Source: Medicago truncatula (taxonomy: Eukaryota > Streptophyta > Magnoliopsida > Fabales > Fabaceae). From it: 64,000 bases of DNA. This document shows positions 44,248 to 58,159 of the stretch, in pieces. The notes below the pieces were generated by a model. That model was not told the origin of the DNA, made no database searches, and worked only from the letters and a program-made list of their open reading frames with translations. The translations under genes were made by a program, and so were the position numbers. Each line of letters starts with the position of its first letter. The stretch's first letter is position 1. The stretch spans positions 5,714,001 through 5,778,000 of the forward strand of contig NC_053046.1 of the NCBI RefSeq assembly GCF_003473485.1. Direction: 5' to 3'.

Positions 44248-47200
44248 ATGGCGGCACCTGCAACTTCGCAACGAACCGAGCTAGCGAAGCTCTGCAGCAC
44301 CAAAGACTGGTCCAAGGCAATTCGAATTCTCGATTCTCTCATTTCTCAATCCACTGCTATCCAAGACATCTGGTTCAATCTTCATCCCTATCCGATTTAT
44401 TTTAATCGTTGTTAATTATGCTTATTCGTTGTTTAATTTTGTTCTTATGCTTGTTTTTCAGCAACAGAGCTTTCTGTTATAGTCAATTGGAGCTGCATAA
44501 GCATGTGATTAAGGATTGTGATAGAGCGATTCAGCTGAATCCTTTGCTTCTTCAAGCTTATATTCTGAAAGGTTTCTTAGTGGTTTATTGAATTTGTTTA
44601 TCAGTATCTACTTTTTCAAACTGTTTGTGTAAATTATAGTTCTGATTTAAGTTCTCGTATGAATAATTGATGCTATCTATAGATTTGCAACCATATTTGA
44701 CTTCGGAGTTTTGTTTTAAATTTAAGTTTTTAATTGATCTATTCGTGCTGTTTATAAATTGTCATCGCTCAATTTTTGTTATAAAGTTTCATTATTAAAA
44801 TAAGAATTTATAATTTGACATCAAAATTTTGATTTTGATGCTTTGGTTTTTGTTTGTATTTTTGAAATGTGTGTAAGCTATAGAAGACAAAAAGTAACAC
44901 AATTCATTGAAATAGACGAGTGGCTTTTGAACTTAATACTGATTTTTTTTCTTTCTGTCATCTAGGTCATGCCTTTTCTGCTTTGGGAAGGAAAGCAGAT
45001 GCTTTATTGGTATGGGAGCAAGGCTACGAACAAGCTCAACATCACTCTGCAGATTTGAAGCAGTTGATAGAACTTGAAGAACTTTTGGTGAAAGCAAAAC
45101 AAGCTATCAATTCATCGAATGAAACTAATGGATTGTCTATCCCACAAGCCAAATCAGATTCTTCAAGTAATAGGAACTTGACTGAAACTTGTGAGAGCCA
45201 AGCTAAGTTAAGTGGCAATACAAGTGATAAATCTGAGGTCTTGCTAAAGTCTGCTGATAAATTTGATGCAAGGAATGAATTAAATAGCGAAGGCGGAGAG
45301 TCCAGTAAATGTGATGGCCAAGTGAATGGAAGCCCTGATATTATTGATAATTTGAGGTATGACTCAAGTGATACTTCAGAATCGTGTGATAAAGTATTAA
45401 CTAATAGCGGCGAATCAAGCGACTCGAATGATGCTGCTGAAATTCTCAGAAAGCCCAGTTTTAAGTTCACTTTCCCTAGTGAAAAAAGTAGTGAAGCAAG
45501 GAAAAGTAAGAAGTTCTCTGTTGCTCGGGTTTCAAAGACAAAATCTATAAGTGTTGATTTTAGGCTTTCACGGGGAATAGCAGAGGTTTGTTTCCGTAAC
45601 TACTGATTTGCAGTATTTATCTGTTTAATTGCATAATTGATATTGTGATCATTTGCAGGTTAATGAAGGGAAATATGCTCATGCTATATCCATTTTCGAC
45701 CAGGTGCAGTGTTGTCATCTCTAGTGATACTTGTGGTGTCTTTCTTTTATGAAATTTCTACTATGTCCTCTTTTTATCGATCATCAAATGACACACTGTG
45801 GACTTGTCTCCATCACACAATCAGATATTGAAAGAGGACTCTGCATACCCTGAGGCACTGATAGGAAGAGGGACAGCATATGCATTTAAGAGAGAACTTC
45901 ATTCTGCTATAGCTGATTTTACCAAGGTATTTACGCAAAATATTGGAATGTTGCATATCGATATGTTTATTTCCTCAATTTATAATTCGTTTACGTGTTG
46001 TATGCCTTAGGCTATACAATATAATCCAGCTGCTGGTGAGGCATGGAAGAGAAGAGGTCAGGCTCGGGCAGCCTTGGGGGAGTTTGTTGAAGTAAGAATG
46101 CTTACTCTATCTTAGTATCTATCTCACTGACATTTTGAAGTTTGCCCTAAACTCCATTTCTGATTGAAATCTCATTTTTGTTGTTTGAATCATCAGTTAT
46201 TTTAGTTCAACAAGGTTTTAAGTCTGGTCCATTGACGTGCACACACTCAAATAAAGAAGTGGACCAATTCTATTGCAGAAAATGAAAATGGAAAAAAAAA
46301 TAGTTTTTATTTTTGTATGTCTCTGCTTCTTTAACTAAGGTGCGAGTTTGATATGGATTACACATTGTCACTTAAAACTTTTAGTTGAACCAATGCCTAA
46401 ACAATATACATTTATTTACGGAGAAAACTTAAGTACAGTGCCTAAGGCACCACAGTCCTATTCTCTTTTTAAAATACAATGCTTGTATTATTTCTTCGAA
46501 GTCAAACCTATGTCAATCAATCCACTCTAGGTATAACCGAAGAGGTTGAGTTGAATAATGAAAGACTGTTGAATTTTAAACAAAAAGCACATGTGTCCTT
46601 TGTTTATAAGAGAACAGTTCCACCCGTACATGTGGATTGTATTCAAGTATTTTCCGTTATTTCTTTTGGCCTAAACTAAACTAATGTGGTTGTTAAGATT
46701 TATGTGGTTTTTATTGTGATAGATTCATGTTGTTGCACCATGTACTATGTTATTGCACCGTGAAATATTGAAATTTTTGGCGCTTCTTGTGATACCTTAC
46801 TTGAGTCACTTCTGATTGTGTATTATGATTTTCTTACACAAATAAAAATCCCCGAATGTGACACTGACCACTGTTTCCTTTGTCAGGCTATCGAAGACTT
46901 GACTAAGGCATTAGAGTTTGAACCCAACACAGCAGACATTTTACACGAGAGGGGTATCTTATCTAACATTGAGTGTTTTCATCTTGTTTTTTTTCAATAA
47001 GTGATTGATGCATGTGCCATGTATCATGTAGCAACTCCATGAAGTCTAGACAGAGCTTTCCTTAGTTTTATGTGAATTGAGTTTGTTGTATTTATTTTTG
47101 ATATTATCCTGATTCCTGCATGTGTTTCATATCTCATTTAATTTCCAGTTTAGGGAGTTTGATTCTAAATAATTGCGGTGATAACATTGACCTAATTATT

Positions 47201-50200
47201 TTTTGTCGCGAGGAACTCTTCATACACATCTAGTCTAATGTATGTCTTTGATTAAATTTCAAATACAGGAATTGTGAATTTCAAGTTTAAAGAGTTCAAC
47301 ACTGCAGTTGAGGACCTTTCTGCTTGTGTGCAGCTGGACAGGGATAATAAGTCTGCCTACACATATTTGGTGGGTCCTAAGTCTTAATATTTAAATCCTC
47401 ATTCACTCAGTTCCCCTGATGTTGGTTTTCTTCTCATATACATGATGTGCAAACATTGTCTTTTACAGGGTCTGGCATTGTCTTCAATTGGTGAATATAA
47501 GAAAGCCGAGGAAGCTCATCTAAAATCACTTCAACTTGATAAAAGTTTCCTTGAAGCATGGGGACACCTGACTCAGGTATCTATAAACTGTAATACATTA
47601 CTGTATGTATTGATAGCGTGTTGGCTCACTGCACAACTGAATGTAATATATTTGCAAAACTGATAGTGTTTGAACTGTGATTAGCTGTATACTTGCATGT
47701 ATGCACTCTTTGGTCTCTTGTAATATCTTGTCACCACTCTTACCCATCACATTTTTGTCTGCCTGTGTTCTAATTTACTCATTCAACATGAGTTGAAATT
47801 TCCATCTCATGGCTGCTTAGTCAGCATCTACATTTTTTTTTTGTTACGTGTGTGCTTAATTTGTTTAGTAGGTTACCGTTTGCTAGTTTTATTCTGAATA
47901 TAAGGCTTTTGGCAGTTCTATCAAGATTTATCAAAGCCGACCAAGGCTCTTGAATGTCTAACTCAAGTGTTGCAAATTGATGGGAGGTAATTGTTGTGAA
48001 TGAAACAGTATTACATTATCATTGTTTCCTCTGGTTTATTACACTTGATGTAGTTTGTGCCTGTAAGCTCTTTATCTGAGGCTAATTGCTTTACTTTCGA
48101 TGATAGGTTTGCTAGAGCTTATCATTTGCGTGGTGTTCTGTTCCATGCAATGGGAGAGCATAGGTATTTATGCAACCATAACTGCTGATTAGTTGGAGAT
48201 TAATATTTGCTCGACATGACTGTTTCTTGCTGCGAGCTTTTAATTGTATTGATGATCGGGTCGATGAATACAATTAAAAGGAACTTTGATGATATGCTGT
48301 TATAGAATACAATTTAGAATTTTTATCAAAAAAAAAAAAAAGAATACAATTTAGAATTAGAATAAGGAATATTCTGAAACCTTTCAGGGTGTAAAAGAGG
48401 TTGAGACTGGTTTTAGTTACTTAGGAGTTGTCATGGAGGGGAAACTTTGATTGATTGTTTTTCACTACATTAACTGAATGAGATCTTATTAGGAGGATGG
48501 TTTCAGACATGTAAATTTTGGCTGGTTGTAGAATACGTACTTAACTTGGGATTGACTATGACAGGAAGGCAATCAAAGATTTGACAACGGGGTTGAGCAT
48601 TGATGGTGCCAACATTGAGTCCTTGTATTTACGAGCTGCATGCTACCATGCTGTCGGACAATACAAAGAGGCGGTAAGATTTTAATTTTAGCTTTTGGGA
48701 GCATTGCTAGTTCACATTTGTTAGTCCATAACTGTATTTGATCGTCACAGGTCAAGGATTACGATGCTGCACTGGATTTGGAATTGGACTCGATGGATAA
48801 GTTTGTGCTCCAGTGCCTTGCCTTTTATCAGGTTTGTCACACTGAAATAGTATATTTGTAGCGTAATGTTTTTTTTTTTTTTTAATCTTATAGTATGGTA
48901 ACAAAATATATACAAACTTGCTAAAAGTGGGAAAAGAAAACCAAGAGACATAAACCAAGTAATATGCATTAAGGACGAGGAGTGAATAGTATCGGTCATA
49001 AAACAAAATATTAAGGTAAGATGGTAGAGCTATTTTCATAATACTTCTAATGAAGGGCATGAGTATTTTTTGGACTTCATTGGGCTTAACATTAGAAAGC
49101 AGGATTGAAGTTACTCCTGCTATTTAAGAATTCAACAATCTGATGTAAAAGAAGCATTGAATATGACAGTAATAGTAACCTGGTAGCTAATTGATAAAAA
49201 GCTATGAGGTCTAAGACCGTGCCAAATGAATGGAAGAGTACTTTAATCCTTATTTTGAAGAGCAAAGGTGAAATTGTGCAAATTATAGAGGGAGTAAACT
49301 TGTAAGTCATACTATGAAGTTTTGAAAGATGGTAGTTATGGAGAGATTACAGCAAAAGACCTACATTATGGAAAATTAATTTGGTCTGTACCAAAGATTG
49401 AGATAGAAGTTTTAAGGGAATAAGAAAGACCTACACATGGTTTTCATTGATTTGTAAAAGATGTGATATATTTCCTAGATAAGTTTTTGTGGAAGGCCCT
49501 AGAGAGAAAGAAGTTGCGATTGCTTACATTCAAATGATTAAAGATATGTATGAGGGTACTATGAACTGTAATTATAGGAGTGCATATTGGTCATTTTGGA
49601 GCCTTTCCAAGTTTTAGATGTGCACACTAAACATAACCAAGAGACAAAATCATGATGTCTTTTTCTTTTTGCAGATTATAGTCTTAGTTGGAGAGTTTGG
49701 GGAAGAAATGAATTAAGATTTAGAGAATGGAGACATGTAATGAAAACACATGGCTTTTTCCTAAGTAGAAGTAAAACAGAGTTAGAGTAATAACAGACTA
49801 GTTTAGCAACAAGAGGCATACAAGTACTAACTAGCATAGGTGAAAATTTGATAAACAATGCCACGAGTCTATGTTTAAAGTACCTTCGATCTATTATACA
49901 AAATGATTGAGAGGTAAAGGTAGATGTCAACCGTGGGATTCAGATAAGGGTGAATAAAATGGAGGAGTATGTGGGAGTGATTTGTAATTTGAAGGTGCCA
50001 CCGAAGCCTAAAGGGAAATTCTATCGCACAACTATAATAAGATCTGTCATTCTGTGTGAGACTGAATGTGATATGGTGCTAACAAGAACATAAGCTTGGT
50101 ATCATAGAGATGAGAATGTTACAATGGATGAGTGGTTGCACAAGAAAAGATTACGAATAATCATATCGAAAGTTGAATTATCCTCAATTATAGAACACAT

Positions 50201-53200
50201 GATAGTCACAAAGTTGAATAATTATAACTGGTTTGAACATAAATGAAGAAGACCTGACAAAGCACTAGTAAGGAGAGTTGACTAAATGGAGGATGTTACA
50301 TTAGTTAGAGGGAAAGAGAGACCAAAGAAAGTCATGTCAAACCATTAGGAGCGATTTGAAAGTAAATGGTATATTTGTGAACTTAACAGGGTATTGTTGT
50401 GTTGATTAACCCATATACACCTAGTGAGAATAACTAGGTGCAACGGTAAGGTTGCCGTCTAGTTTTTGTTTTACCACGAAAAAACTACTAATGAAGTTGG
50501 GATTGTAGTAATTAGGCTTGGTGCAACGGTAAGGTTTCCACACTGGGTTCAAATAGTTTCTCTGCTTGCAGGGGTGAGACTGTGTATATCTACCTTTCCA
50601 ATTGGAACCTTATGAATTGGGCCTCCCTTTTTAATAAAATTCTATTGTCGAACTTCTTTGTATCTGTGTAATGCAGTCAACATTGTCCTTGTATGTTTTA
50701 CCATCAAGAGCCTGGTGAAATGATGTGATTCAAACTCTTCTCTTCTTTTGCAGAAAGAGATTACTCTTTACACAGCCTCAAAGTTTAACAGTGAGTTTTG
50801 CTGGTTTGACATTGATGGGGATATTGATCCACTTTTTAAGGTAAAAGTTGTGAATCTTATTCCACTTTTCTTTGATACTTTTGTATCTTAATTTGCCCCT
50901 ACTAAATGTGTTGTGGGATATATGAACTGAACCATTTGAAATCATTGTATCATTGCCATGGCATCTAAATGCCAGAAGCTAATGACTCTTCCTTGTTTGC
51001 CTGATAACTTGAGTTTCTTTGTTGGTTTCAGAAGCATAGCAATTTTTATTCTGAAAACTTTTGTATAGGAGCTGTGTTTTGCAACGCATAGATTCCAAAT
51101 TCTGGCATATTTATTTGTGCCTTTTTAATATTCAGGAGTACTGGTGCAAAAGATTGCATCCAAAGAATGTATGTGAAAAGGTTTTCAGGCAACCTCCTTT
51201 GCGTGAATCTTTAAGAAAGGGAAAGCTTAGAAAGCAAGAATTAACTCTTACAAAGCAGAAGTCTGCTCTTATACAGGCTGCAGACTCCATTGGCCAGAAA
51301 ATCCAATATGATTGTCCTGGTTTCCTGCCTAATAGACGTCAGGTACAGTGAATTTGTATGTTATTGTCTATGTCCGTGGCTTGCTAATCTCAATATTGTT
51401 TTCCTATGTTTTCCATGAAATCCTTTGTCTGTGGATGTCTATTTACTTTATTTTTGTCCTAATAGACTCGGGAAAGGCTTTTGACCTTTAATAGGCCCCT
51501 CTTCCTTGATTCAATTATTGTTGCGGAATGTAGCAGCTAACAAGTCTTTTGAGAGCCCCAGTGGATTGTAATACGGCTTGAACAATGTTCATAAGTGGTG
51601 GGCATCCTTCATATTATTAACCGGTTTTGTAAGGATGGGTTCGACCCAATCCAAAACTCTAATATGGTATCGGAGTCTATCCTAGATCCATTAAGCCACC
51701 TGTTATCGTGTCACTCAGATCATGCTCTAGATTTCCCATCTTGAGTGTGAGGGGTGTGTGTCTTGAGAGACCCACATTGGAAGGTAATATGGCCTGAATA
51801 GTATTTATAAATGGTGGGCATCCTTTACCTTACAAGCCTGTTTTGTGGGGTTGAATTATAAACAACCCCCAGGGCACTCTTTAAGCATTCTAAATTAAAA
51901 GTAACTATTCTTTAAAAAAGCGAAACATTTCAATTCCCAATACTGAATACACAAACTTTCATAAAAACTTACCATTTAAAGTCCTTAAAAAGTGCCCCGG
52001 GGGCACTCGTTAGTATTTCCCTTAAAAATAAAGTCCAACGATCCTTGAGTAAAATCATAGCGTGAAATGTTTAGTTTTCATCAACTACATGGTTCATTGG
52101 AGGTTTTGTTGACATGTCTGGTCTATTTATTAAGCTTGTTTTTTCTCCTTATAAAGTTATGATGTGTAGTACTGCAAAAATCACATCCATATTAAATTTC
52201 CATTTGCGACCATTATCATGTTATTATCTTAATCTTTACAGTCGATTCTAAGTCTTTGTAAGTTTTTAATGTTTGAATTTTAAAACAACTTCCATCTAAC
52301 TAATGTTCAAAGTTATTTTCATATTGTTGACATTTCTATCTTATGTTTTTGTGTCTCTGATTCTGTCATTTTTTTCTTCTTATTTATCAGCATCGTATGT
52401 CAGGATTTGCTGCTATTGAAGTTGCACAAAAGGTCTCCAAGATTTGGCGTATCCTTCAAGCGGAATGGAAATCTTCTAACAAACCCAACTCAAACTCTAA
52501 GCATGGCAAACGGGTTCGAAGGAGGGAAAGAATTAATTTGCCCAGTCAGAATAGGGGAGGTGCAGGTTGTAGCACAAGTAGTGTCTTTGAAACATCTTCA
52601 TCTGGCATTGTAGATGATAAACTTTCCAGCCGTCACATGTCATGGAAAGATATTTACTCGATAGCTGTTAGATGGAGACAGATTTCAGAGCCTTGTGACC
52701 CTGTTGTGTGGGTGAACAAGCTAAGGTAGACCATCTTATGTGTCAATCTTTCCATCTTTTGGTGTTTATGCATTTGATTATTTTACATGTTTTTGTTTAT
52801 ATCTGGAATGTTCAATTGTTCTCTATTATCATTGTTGTGTGCATGGTCTTTGAACTCTCTGTTGAAGGTATATGGTTGTAGATAAAGAATAGACTTGGAA
52901 TTATGATTATGGTTTGATATTTTATTTAAAAAGTTAAGCATTAACCTTTATTTATACTAATACAAGACTCTAATCCTACTTAGATAGGAAATAGAACATG
53001 ATAATAACTAAGAAATATTGAAACTACTCTTAAGAGATAATCTAAGATGTTCTAATTTAAGAAACTTATCCATGAGATAATAACTTTGATGATACCAGCT
53101 TGTTGAGCTTTAAGCTTGTTACGCATTACCCTAACAAATACAAAAAATATAATTTGATATTGACAATTCAGCGATTATCACTTGTCAAACAAGAGTTGAT

Positions 53201-56200
53201 ACCAAATTGCAGCTGAGACAAAAGCTGGGGTCCAGACCACAATTGGGACAGAAAAACTGGCGTCAGGTCATAATAGCAGAGACAAAAACTGATGCCAAAA
53301 TGGGTTTTAGTCAAAACCTACAACAACTCACAACTGAGACAAAACCAGTGTTAAACTGCAACTAAAACAAAACTAGTGCAAGACGACAAGACAATGTGCC
53401 AAAACGAACTGAGACAAAACTAGTGTCAAACCACAACTACATCAAAACCAGTGTTTTCAAGGTGGGATCAGAGAAACATGGATTGATCCAAGGAGAATAT
53501 GTGAGGTAGATTTTGCTGGAGTTGCAAACGAGGCTAAGATCAAAATCAAATGAAAGACCCACAAACTGATAATAGTCTCAACAGAACCTGGAAGAGCTGA
53601 GAAACCAAACTTGACCACCAGTGTGACAAACAGATTGTTTGAAAGTGGTGTGTAGACCTCACGTGCTGACAAGAGTGAACACGATAGCTGAAAAGTGATG
53701 GAGACGGTAAAAACGGATTTCGAATAAAATTACTATTGTACAGTCCAAAGTACAAGTGAACTTGGCTATGAAATAGTGATGGGACAGATCATGCAAGATG
53801 GTATCACTCTGATGGCAAGTTCTACTGTGGACGATCACCTTGAAAGGTAGTTCATGGTCGATCAGTACCTAAAAATTTCCCAATATACTGATGATAAATG
53901 ACGTCACTCTATAGAAGTAGAAGCTCACAGTCCTCTGTTATCTGCACGATTGAGACGGTGATCTGATTGGTGCCAGTTTGACAAAAACAAGTGAAAACAA
54001 ATGAGTTGAACTTTGAAGCACATATATATCTTTTCTCTTGTTTTTGCCAAACTCACACTTATCAGGTCACTATAATAGACATTGCAATAAGGAGGACGTG
54101 AACTTGTACTTCCAGGGGCCGACATCAATCATCATTCTAGTTTTGGAAAATTTTCAAGTACTGATGGACCACCTATTCATGGTAGAGCTTTCCCACTATG
54201 AAATCATGTTTAAATTATCTGTAATTTCGTTTAATGAAGTACTTTTGCTGTTTTATGAAAATCGGCTGATAATTTTGTTGGTCTAGGTTTGATAAGTATT
54301 TCCTTGCTTGCTTGCTTGCTGCAACATTTGGCTAACTTTTCCAGTTTCTATTCAGATTATTACTTTGGACTTAAATAAAAATGAGATCTTTTTATTTTTT
54401 ATTTTTTATTTTTAATTGGTTTATTTGCACTGCAGCGAGGAGTTTAATTCTGGATTTGGTTCTCACACACCCATGATTCTGGGACAAGCCAAAGTTGTCC
54501 GTTACTTTCCAAACTATGAAAGGTGAAGAGACATTTTTAATTCTATATTGACTGACTGGCTGTTGAATGCTTATCCTTTTTAAATGCCACAGGACCTTAG
54601 ATATTGCAAAGACCGTCATGAAAGAGAGATCTTATGTCCACGGAAAAACTGATCAGATCATTCATCTTTCCAATGATGGGAAATTAGAAGAGGTGCTTTG
54701 TACTCGTTGATCTAGATATTTTCTTCTTTGTTTTTACGTTGTAAGGGACCTTGTGACCCTGACTTGTATAGGTTTCAAAAAGTTAGTTTTATTTTCCCAC
54801 ATTGGTACTGCACTTCTCTGCTGTTTCATTGGGAGATACAATAATATTTTACACATCGAGGATATACATTATTTCTTCTACACATACCACAATGATATAG
54901 TTGATGTGCTAGTAACATTGAAAGTTGAAATTTCAAGTTGCATCACTGGTAACATTTCCGAATACTTGTGGGTCAAGTCAGATATACTATTGTTAAAAGC
55001 ATTTGCAGTTAGTTGATAGATGCCAATAGTTTTGTGTTGTCGACATTCCTTTTTTAGGACTCAGGCTTGGAACATGGACAGCACACAAGCTATTTTTTGC
55101 TGTATGCTGAAACTACACTGATTTTTTGGAACAGTGGGGGGAGACATGGATAGAGCTCTGACTAATAAAGGCTTCCATACTAGGCATAGAACCAATAATC
55201 TTAAAAACTGACGACGTTAGCTATAAATATGCATCAATGATTTTAGATTACAACTATGAGACATGTAATCTTCTATTTTTAGCTATGATATTTAATTTTC
55301 ATAGTTACCTGATTGGAGTTGAATTTTTCTTCTAAATAGCTTAAGATTCTTTAATAAACAATAATCAATCAACTTTTTTGAATAAATTTTCCATGATTCT
55401 CCTCATTTTGCTTGTGATCATTGCAAATTTTTAATATTGGTCTCTGGTGGATGTTACATGTTACTTTTTTTTCAAATAGCAGTTTAAATATTAGTATTTC
55501 AATATTCCATGCTTCTATGAAAATGAAAAGTCAAATATTTGATGTGCAGATTATGCATGCAAAGTCATGCTCTGACCTTTATAAAGTTGTTGGCGAGGAT
55601 TTCTGGTCGTCTACTTGGTGCAACAGTACTGCATTTGAAGGGTAAGTATGCATAGTGAAAATATAGCCTGTGTGAAGGAACATCTAATGTTTCAAATGCT
55701 TACCTCTGAATGTTAATGCTTCTACAGGAAACAGCTTGAAGGGACAAGGGTAACACTTGTAAAAATGTAAGCAAGATACGTGTCTTATAAAAATTCAAGT
55801 TATTTTGTTCCCTATTTCCCTTTTCTTGCTACTTAACTTTAGCTTTCATACATGCGTTTTTAATTGTGGGAATTGATGAATATTCAGGGGGCAGCATGGC
55901 TTTGACTTTGCAATTAGAACACCTTGTACACCTGCCAGATGGGAAGACTATGATGCAGAAATGGCAATGGCGTGGGAAGTATGTTATACCAAATTTTCTA
56001 GACGATAGATATTACCGTATCTGTCCAATTTATGTGGCTTGTTTCTGAATTGAATATTTCTTTTGATCTTCACCCATGATCCCATGATGGCTTTATCATT
56101 AAACAATGTCTTATGCTTCCATGGGAATTGTTTAGAAATTTGCTGGCAGTATTTATTCTTTTAAGTTTCATTAGATTGGTAGAATATATGTTCTTCATAA

Positions 56201-56730
56201 TTAAAATTACCAGATGATATGTGGAAACTTATCTTGCTTGGTACTGTTTTTGTTAGGCTCTCTGCAATGCTTACTGTGGTGAAAATTATGGATCTACTGA
56301 TTTCGATGTGCTTGAAAATGTGAGAGATGCAATTTTAAGGATGACATATTACTGGTATGACATTATCAAAATATGTAAATTATTTTGGTTTCTTGGAGCA
56401 TTTGCAATGATTGCTATAAACCTATCCACATCGATTTTCAGGTATAATTTTATGCCACTATCTAGAGGAACTGCTGCAGTTGGATTTGCAGTTATGCTGG
56501 GTTTGTTACTTGCTGCTAATATGGAGTTCACAGGAAGCATCCCACAGGGTTTCCAAGTTGATTGGGAAGCCATTTTAAACTTGGATCCAAATTCTTTTGT
56601 GGATTCAGTCAAAAGTTGGCTATACCCGTCTCTGAAGGTGACCACCTCATGGAAAGACTATCATGATGTTGCATCAACTTTTGCAACAACAGGGTCGGTT
56701 GTTGCTGCCCTGAGCTCTTATGATGAATGA
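44248..56730 (+). CDS. SRFR1: SRFR1, tetratricopeptide-repeat immune regulator
   Basis: Twenty-three exons join in frame to 1033 aa: 44248-44372, 44462-44571, 44966-45585, 45659-45703, 45825-45926, 46011-46091, 46887-46953, 47269-47369, 47469-47576, 47916-47986, 48107-48163, 48565-48673, 48751-48831, 50754-50840, 51136-51342, 52391-52725, 54436-54522, 54593-54692, 55550-55641, 55728-55766, 55888-55978, 56257-56354 and 56442-56730. All borders are GT-AG. It starts with TPR-like helices (ELAKLCSTKDWSKAIRILDS), has a Ser/Asn/Glu-rich linker (about 120-270), then tandem TPRs over about 286-560 (EALIGRGTAYAFKRELHSAI, AWKRRGQARAALGEF). The C-terminal half (WFDIDGDIDPLFKEYW, WEDYDAEMAMAWEALCNAY) is the conserved SRFR1 part. 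In Arabidopsis SRFR1 restrains effector-triggered immunity, working with EDS1, SGT1, TCP factors and TNL receptors. The length fits the Arabidopsis protein (about 1050 aa). Introns 13, 15 and 16 carry transposon debris. Confidence 0.95.
48890..50400 (+). pseudogene. Decayed RTE-type LINE in SRFR1 intron 13
   Basis: Broken plus-strand frames give fragments in the order of a non-LTR reverse transcriptase ORF: PNEWRKSTLILILKSKGE (49225 on), KTYTWFSLI and AYIQMIKDMYEGT (about 49440-49560), then RGIQIRVNKMEEYVGVICNL and VPPKPKGKFYRTTI (about 49930-50040), and RPDKALVRRVD near 50250. This matches plant RTE-clade elements. It has many stops and frameshifts, and the region of the YADD active site is not readable. 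It lies in sense orientation in the 1.9-kb intron. Confidence 0.75.
50425..50650 (+). mobile_element. Au-like SINE remnants in SRFR1 intron 13
   Basis: The phrase 'ggtgcaacggtaaggtt' occurs at about 50438 and again at about 50520. In the second copy it is preceded by 'ggctt', giving an A-box-like TGGTGCAACGG, and is followed by 'actgggttcaaatag' (weak B box), 'gcttgcaggggtgagactgtg' and 'tttccaattggaac', the order found in Au-type plant SINEs. The first copy is truncated. Confidence 0.6.
51550..51858 (+). mobile_element. TRIM (miniature LTR element) in SRFR1 intron 15
   Basis: Two direct repeats of about 100-115 bp begin TGAGAG and share 'gtaata..gc..gaa' and 'ataa..ggtgggcatcct' (51550-51664 and 51764-51858). 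Directly after the left repeat comes TGGTATCGGAG, one base off the usual initiator-tRNA-Met primer-binding site. A purine-rich 'gagtgtgaggggtgtgtg' precedes the right repeat. There is no coding region, which fits a TRIM. The right LTR is cut short where the next element begins. Confidence 0.75.
51862..52012. mobile_element. Short MITE-like inverted repeat in SRFR1 intron 15
   Basis: The left 'cccccagggcactctttaag' pairs with the right 'ccttaaaaagtgccccgggg', enclosing about 110 bp. It abuts or interrupts the right LTR of the TRIM. A target duplication was not found. Confidence 0.5.
52900..54050. repeat. Degenerate repeats, probably old retroelement, in SRFR1 intron 16
   Basis: At about 53200-53455 the phrase 'caactgagacaaaaccagtg' and variants recur every 30 to 60 bp without a fixed period. 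Before it, 52900-53110 resembles the AT-rich part of a retroelement LTR in reverse ('ttatttatactaatacaaga'). I cannot define ends. Confidence 0.4.
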
Positions 56731-58140
56731 ACTCTTGGAAGCAAAAGCCAGGCGAGTCCCTGGCATACCACATATTTTAGGCATCTGTATGGTTGGATAA
56801 TAACAATATTGCTGCTGGTTTTCACAACCTTCTGCAGTATGCAGCAGAACTGTTCGAAAGCATTGCCTTGATCTTCAAATCGAGGCTTAATTTGTACAAT
56901 AGTTATTTATTGATGTTTATTGTATGGTATTGTAATCTGTACATTAATGTAACTTTAGGCATTGGGCGATGAAATTACCTTTAATGTTTGTTATTTTTCA
57001 ATAATCACTCCTCCCCTTCTCCCAAACAAAAAGAAAATACTCACACAAATAGACACACCGTTTGTTTGTATTGTCAGAATGAGGTATGTTGAAGGTGCTG
57101 TTGTATTCGGGACAAAACAGATAAAATAACGTAACATCTTTTGTTGGTAGAAACTAATTTATTTTGGTAGAAATAAAATAACGTAACATTTAACAAATGA
57201 TAGTTTGTTTGTTTATTTTATTTAAATCGAAGGTGTTTTAGTATTGTATCCTCTTGGATTTAAGTTTGTCACAAATAGGCAACCCAATCTTCATATTGAT
57301 ATATTTCGTGCTAAGTTTTTGAAGTTGTCTATTAACCATTTGATAAGATAACTCAACTAAAAGGGATTGATATTTGAAACTTTCTGAAAATGAGATGTGT
57401 TGGCTAGAGGGAGAGTTGACTGTGAGAAGCATTTAGTCAAAAAATTTGTCCTTAATAAACTTCTTTTCAAATTATTAGAAGCATTTATCATTTTTTCATA
57501 AACATACCTCTAATTAATATTATTAACTTGTCGTGAAATATGAAAAGTTAAATTTAATACTTATGTAAACAAAGGATAATTTAGTAATGTTAACACACAA
57601 AATAGACATGTTAATTGCACAAAATAGACAAAGGGAGCTTATATATAGAGAACGTTTTTTTTACACTTTTAAAAGGCTCATTACACAGGTTTCAAGATAT
57701 TTTTACAGTATTAGTATTTAGTTTCTAACAAGAGTTTGAGGGGCATTTGTTATATTTTCCTTGAATGGTTAAATGATTATGATTATACAAGAATATTTGT
57801 TGAGATGAAATGAAGATAGATATATTTTTTTTTACAGTTGAAGATATCTATGTTGTCAATAGCGGCCGCTCCTGGCGCGGAGCGGCCAAAATTGAACCAC
57901 GACGTTATAACGCTCTAAAGCGGCGCGTTTAGAGAATGCGGGTTTCGCGGCCACCTTCTCCATGTTTTGGAGGTTGTTTCCGACGAGTTGCAGGAGATAG
58001 GGACACAAACGACCGTGTTTTGGAGATTGTTCCGACGAGTTGCAGGAGAGAGGGACAAGGGGAGGAAGATACAGTTTTTTTTTTTTATTGATTTGAAGGA
58101 AAAAAAACATTTTTAGCATTTTATCAATTAACATTGTTAC
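56731..58140. other. SRFR1 3' flank and intergenic DNA
   Basis: The first 250 bp are the probable SRFR1 3' UTR. At 57863-57960 there is a GC-rich island ('agcggccgctcctggcgcgg') unlike its surroundings, followed at 57963-58040 by two copies of a 58-bp phrase containing 'ccgacgagttgcaggaga'. This is likely the end of a mobile element, but I could not find the other end. Confidence 0.4.
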
Positions 58141-58159
58141 TACAAGTAAAGAGGTTTGA

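Noticed and set aside
45042-45470. 142-codon open frame on the minus strand
   Set aside because: Antisense to SRFR1 exon 3, whose Ser-rich linker leaves the opposite strand open by composition.
57856-58134. 92-codon minus-strand frame over a GC-rich island
   Set aside because: It is built from a short tandem duplication and a poly-T run and matches no family I know.
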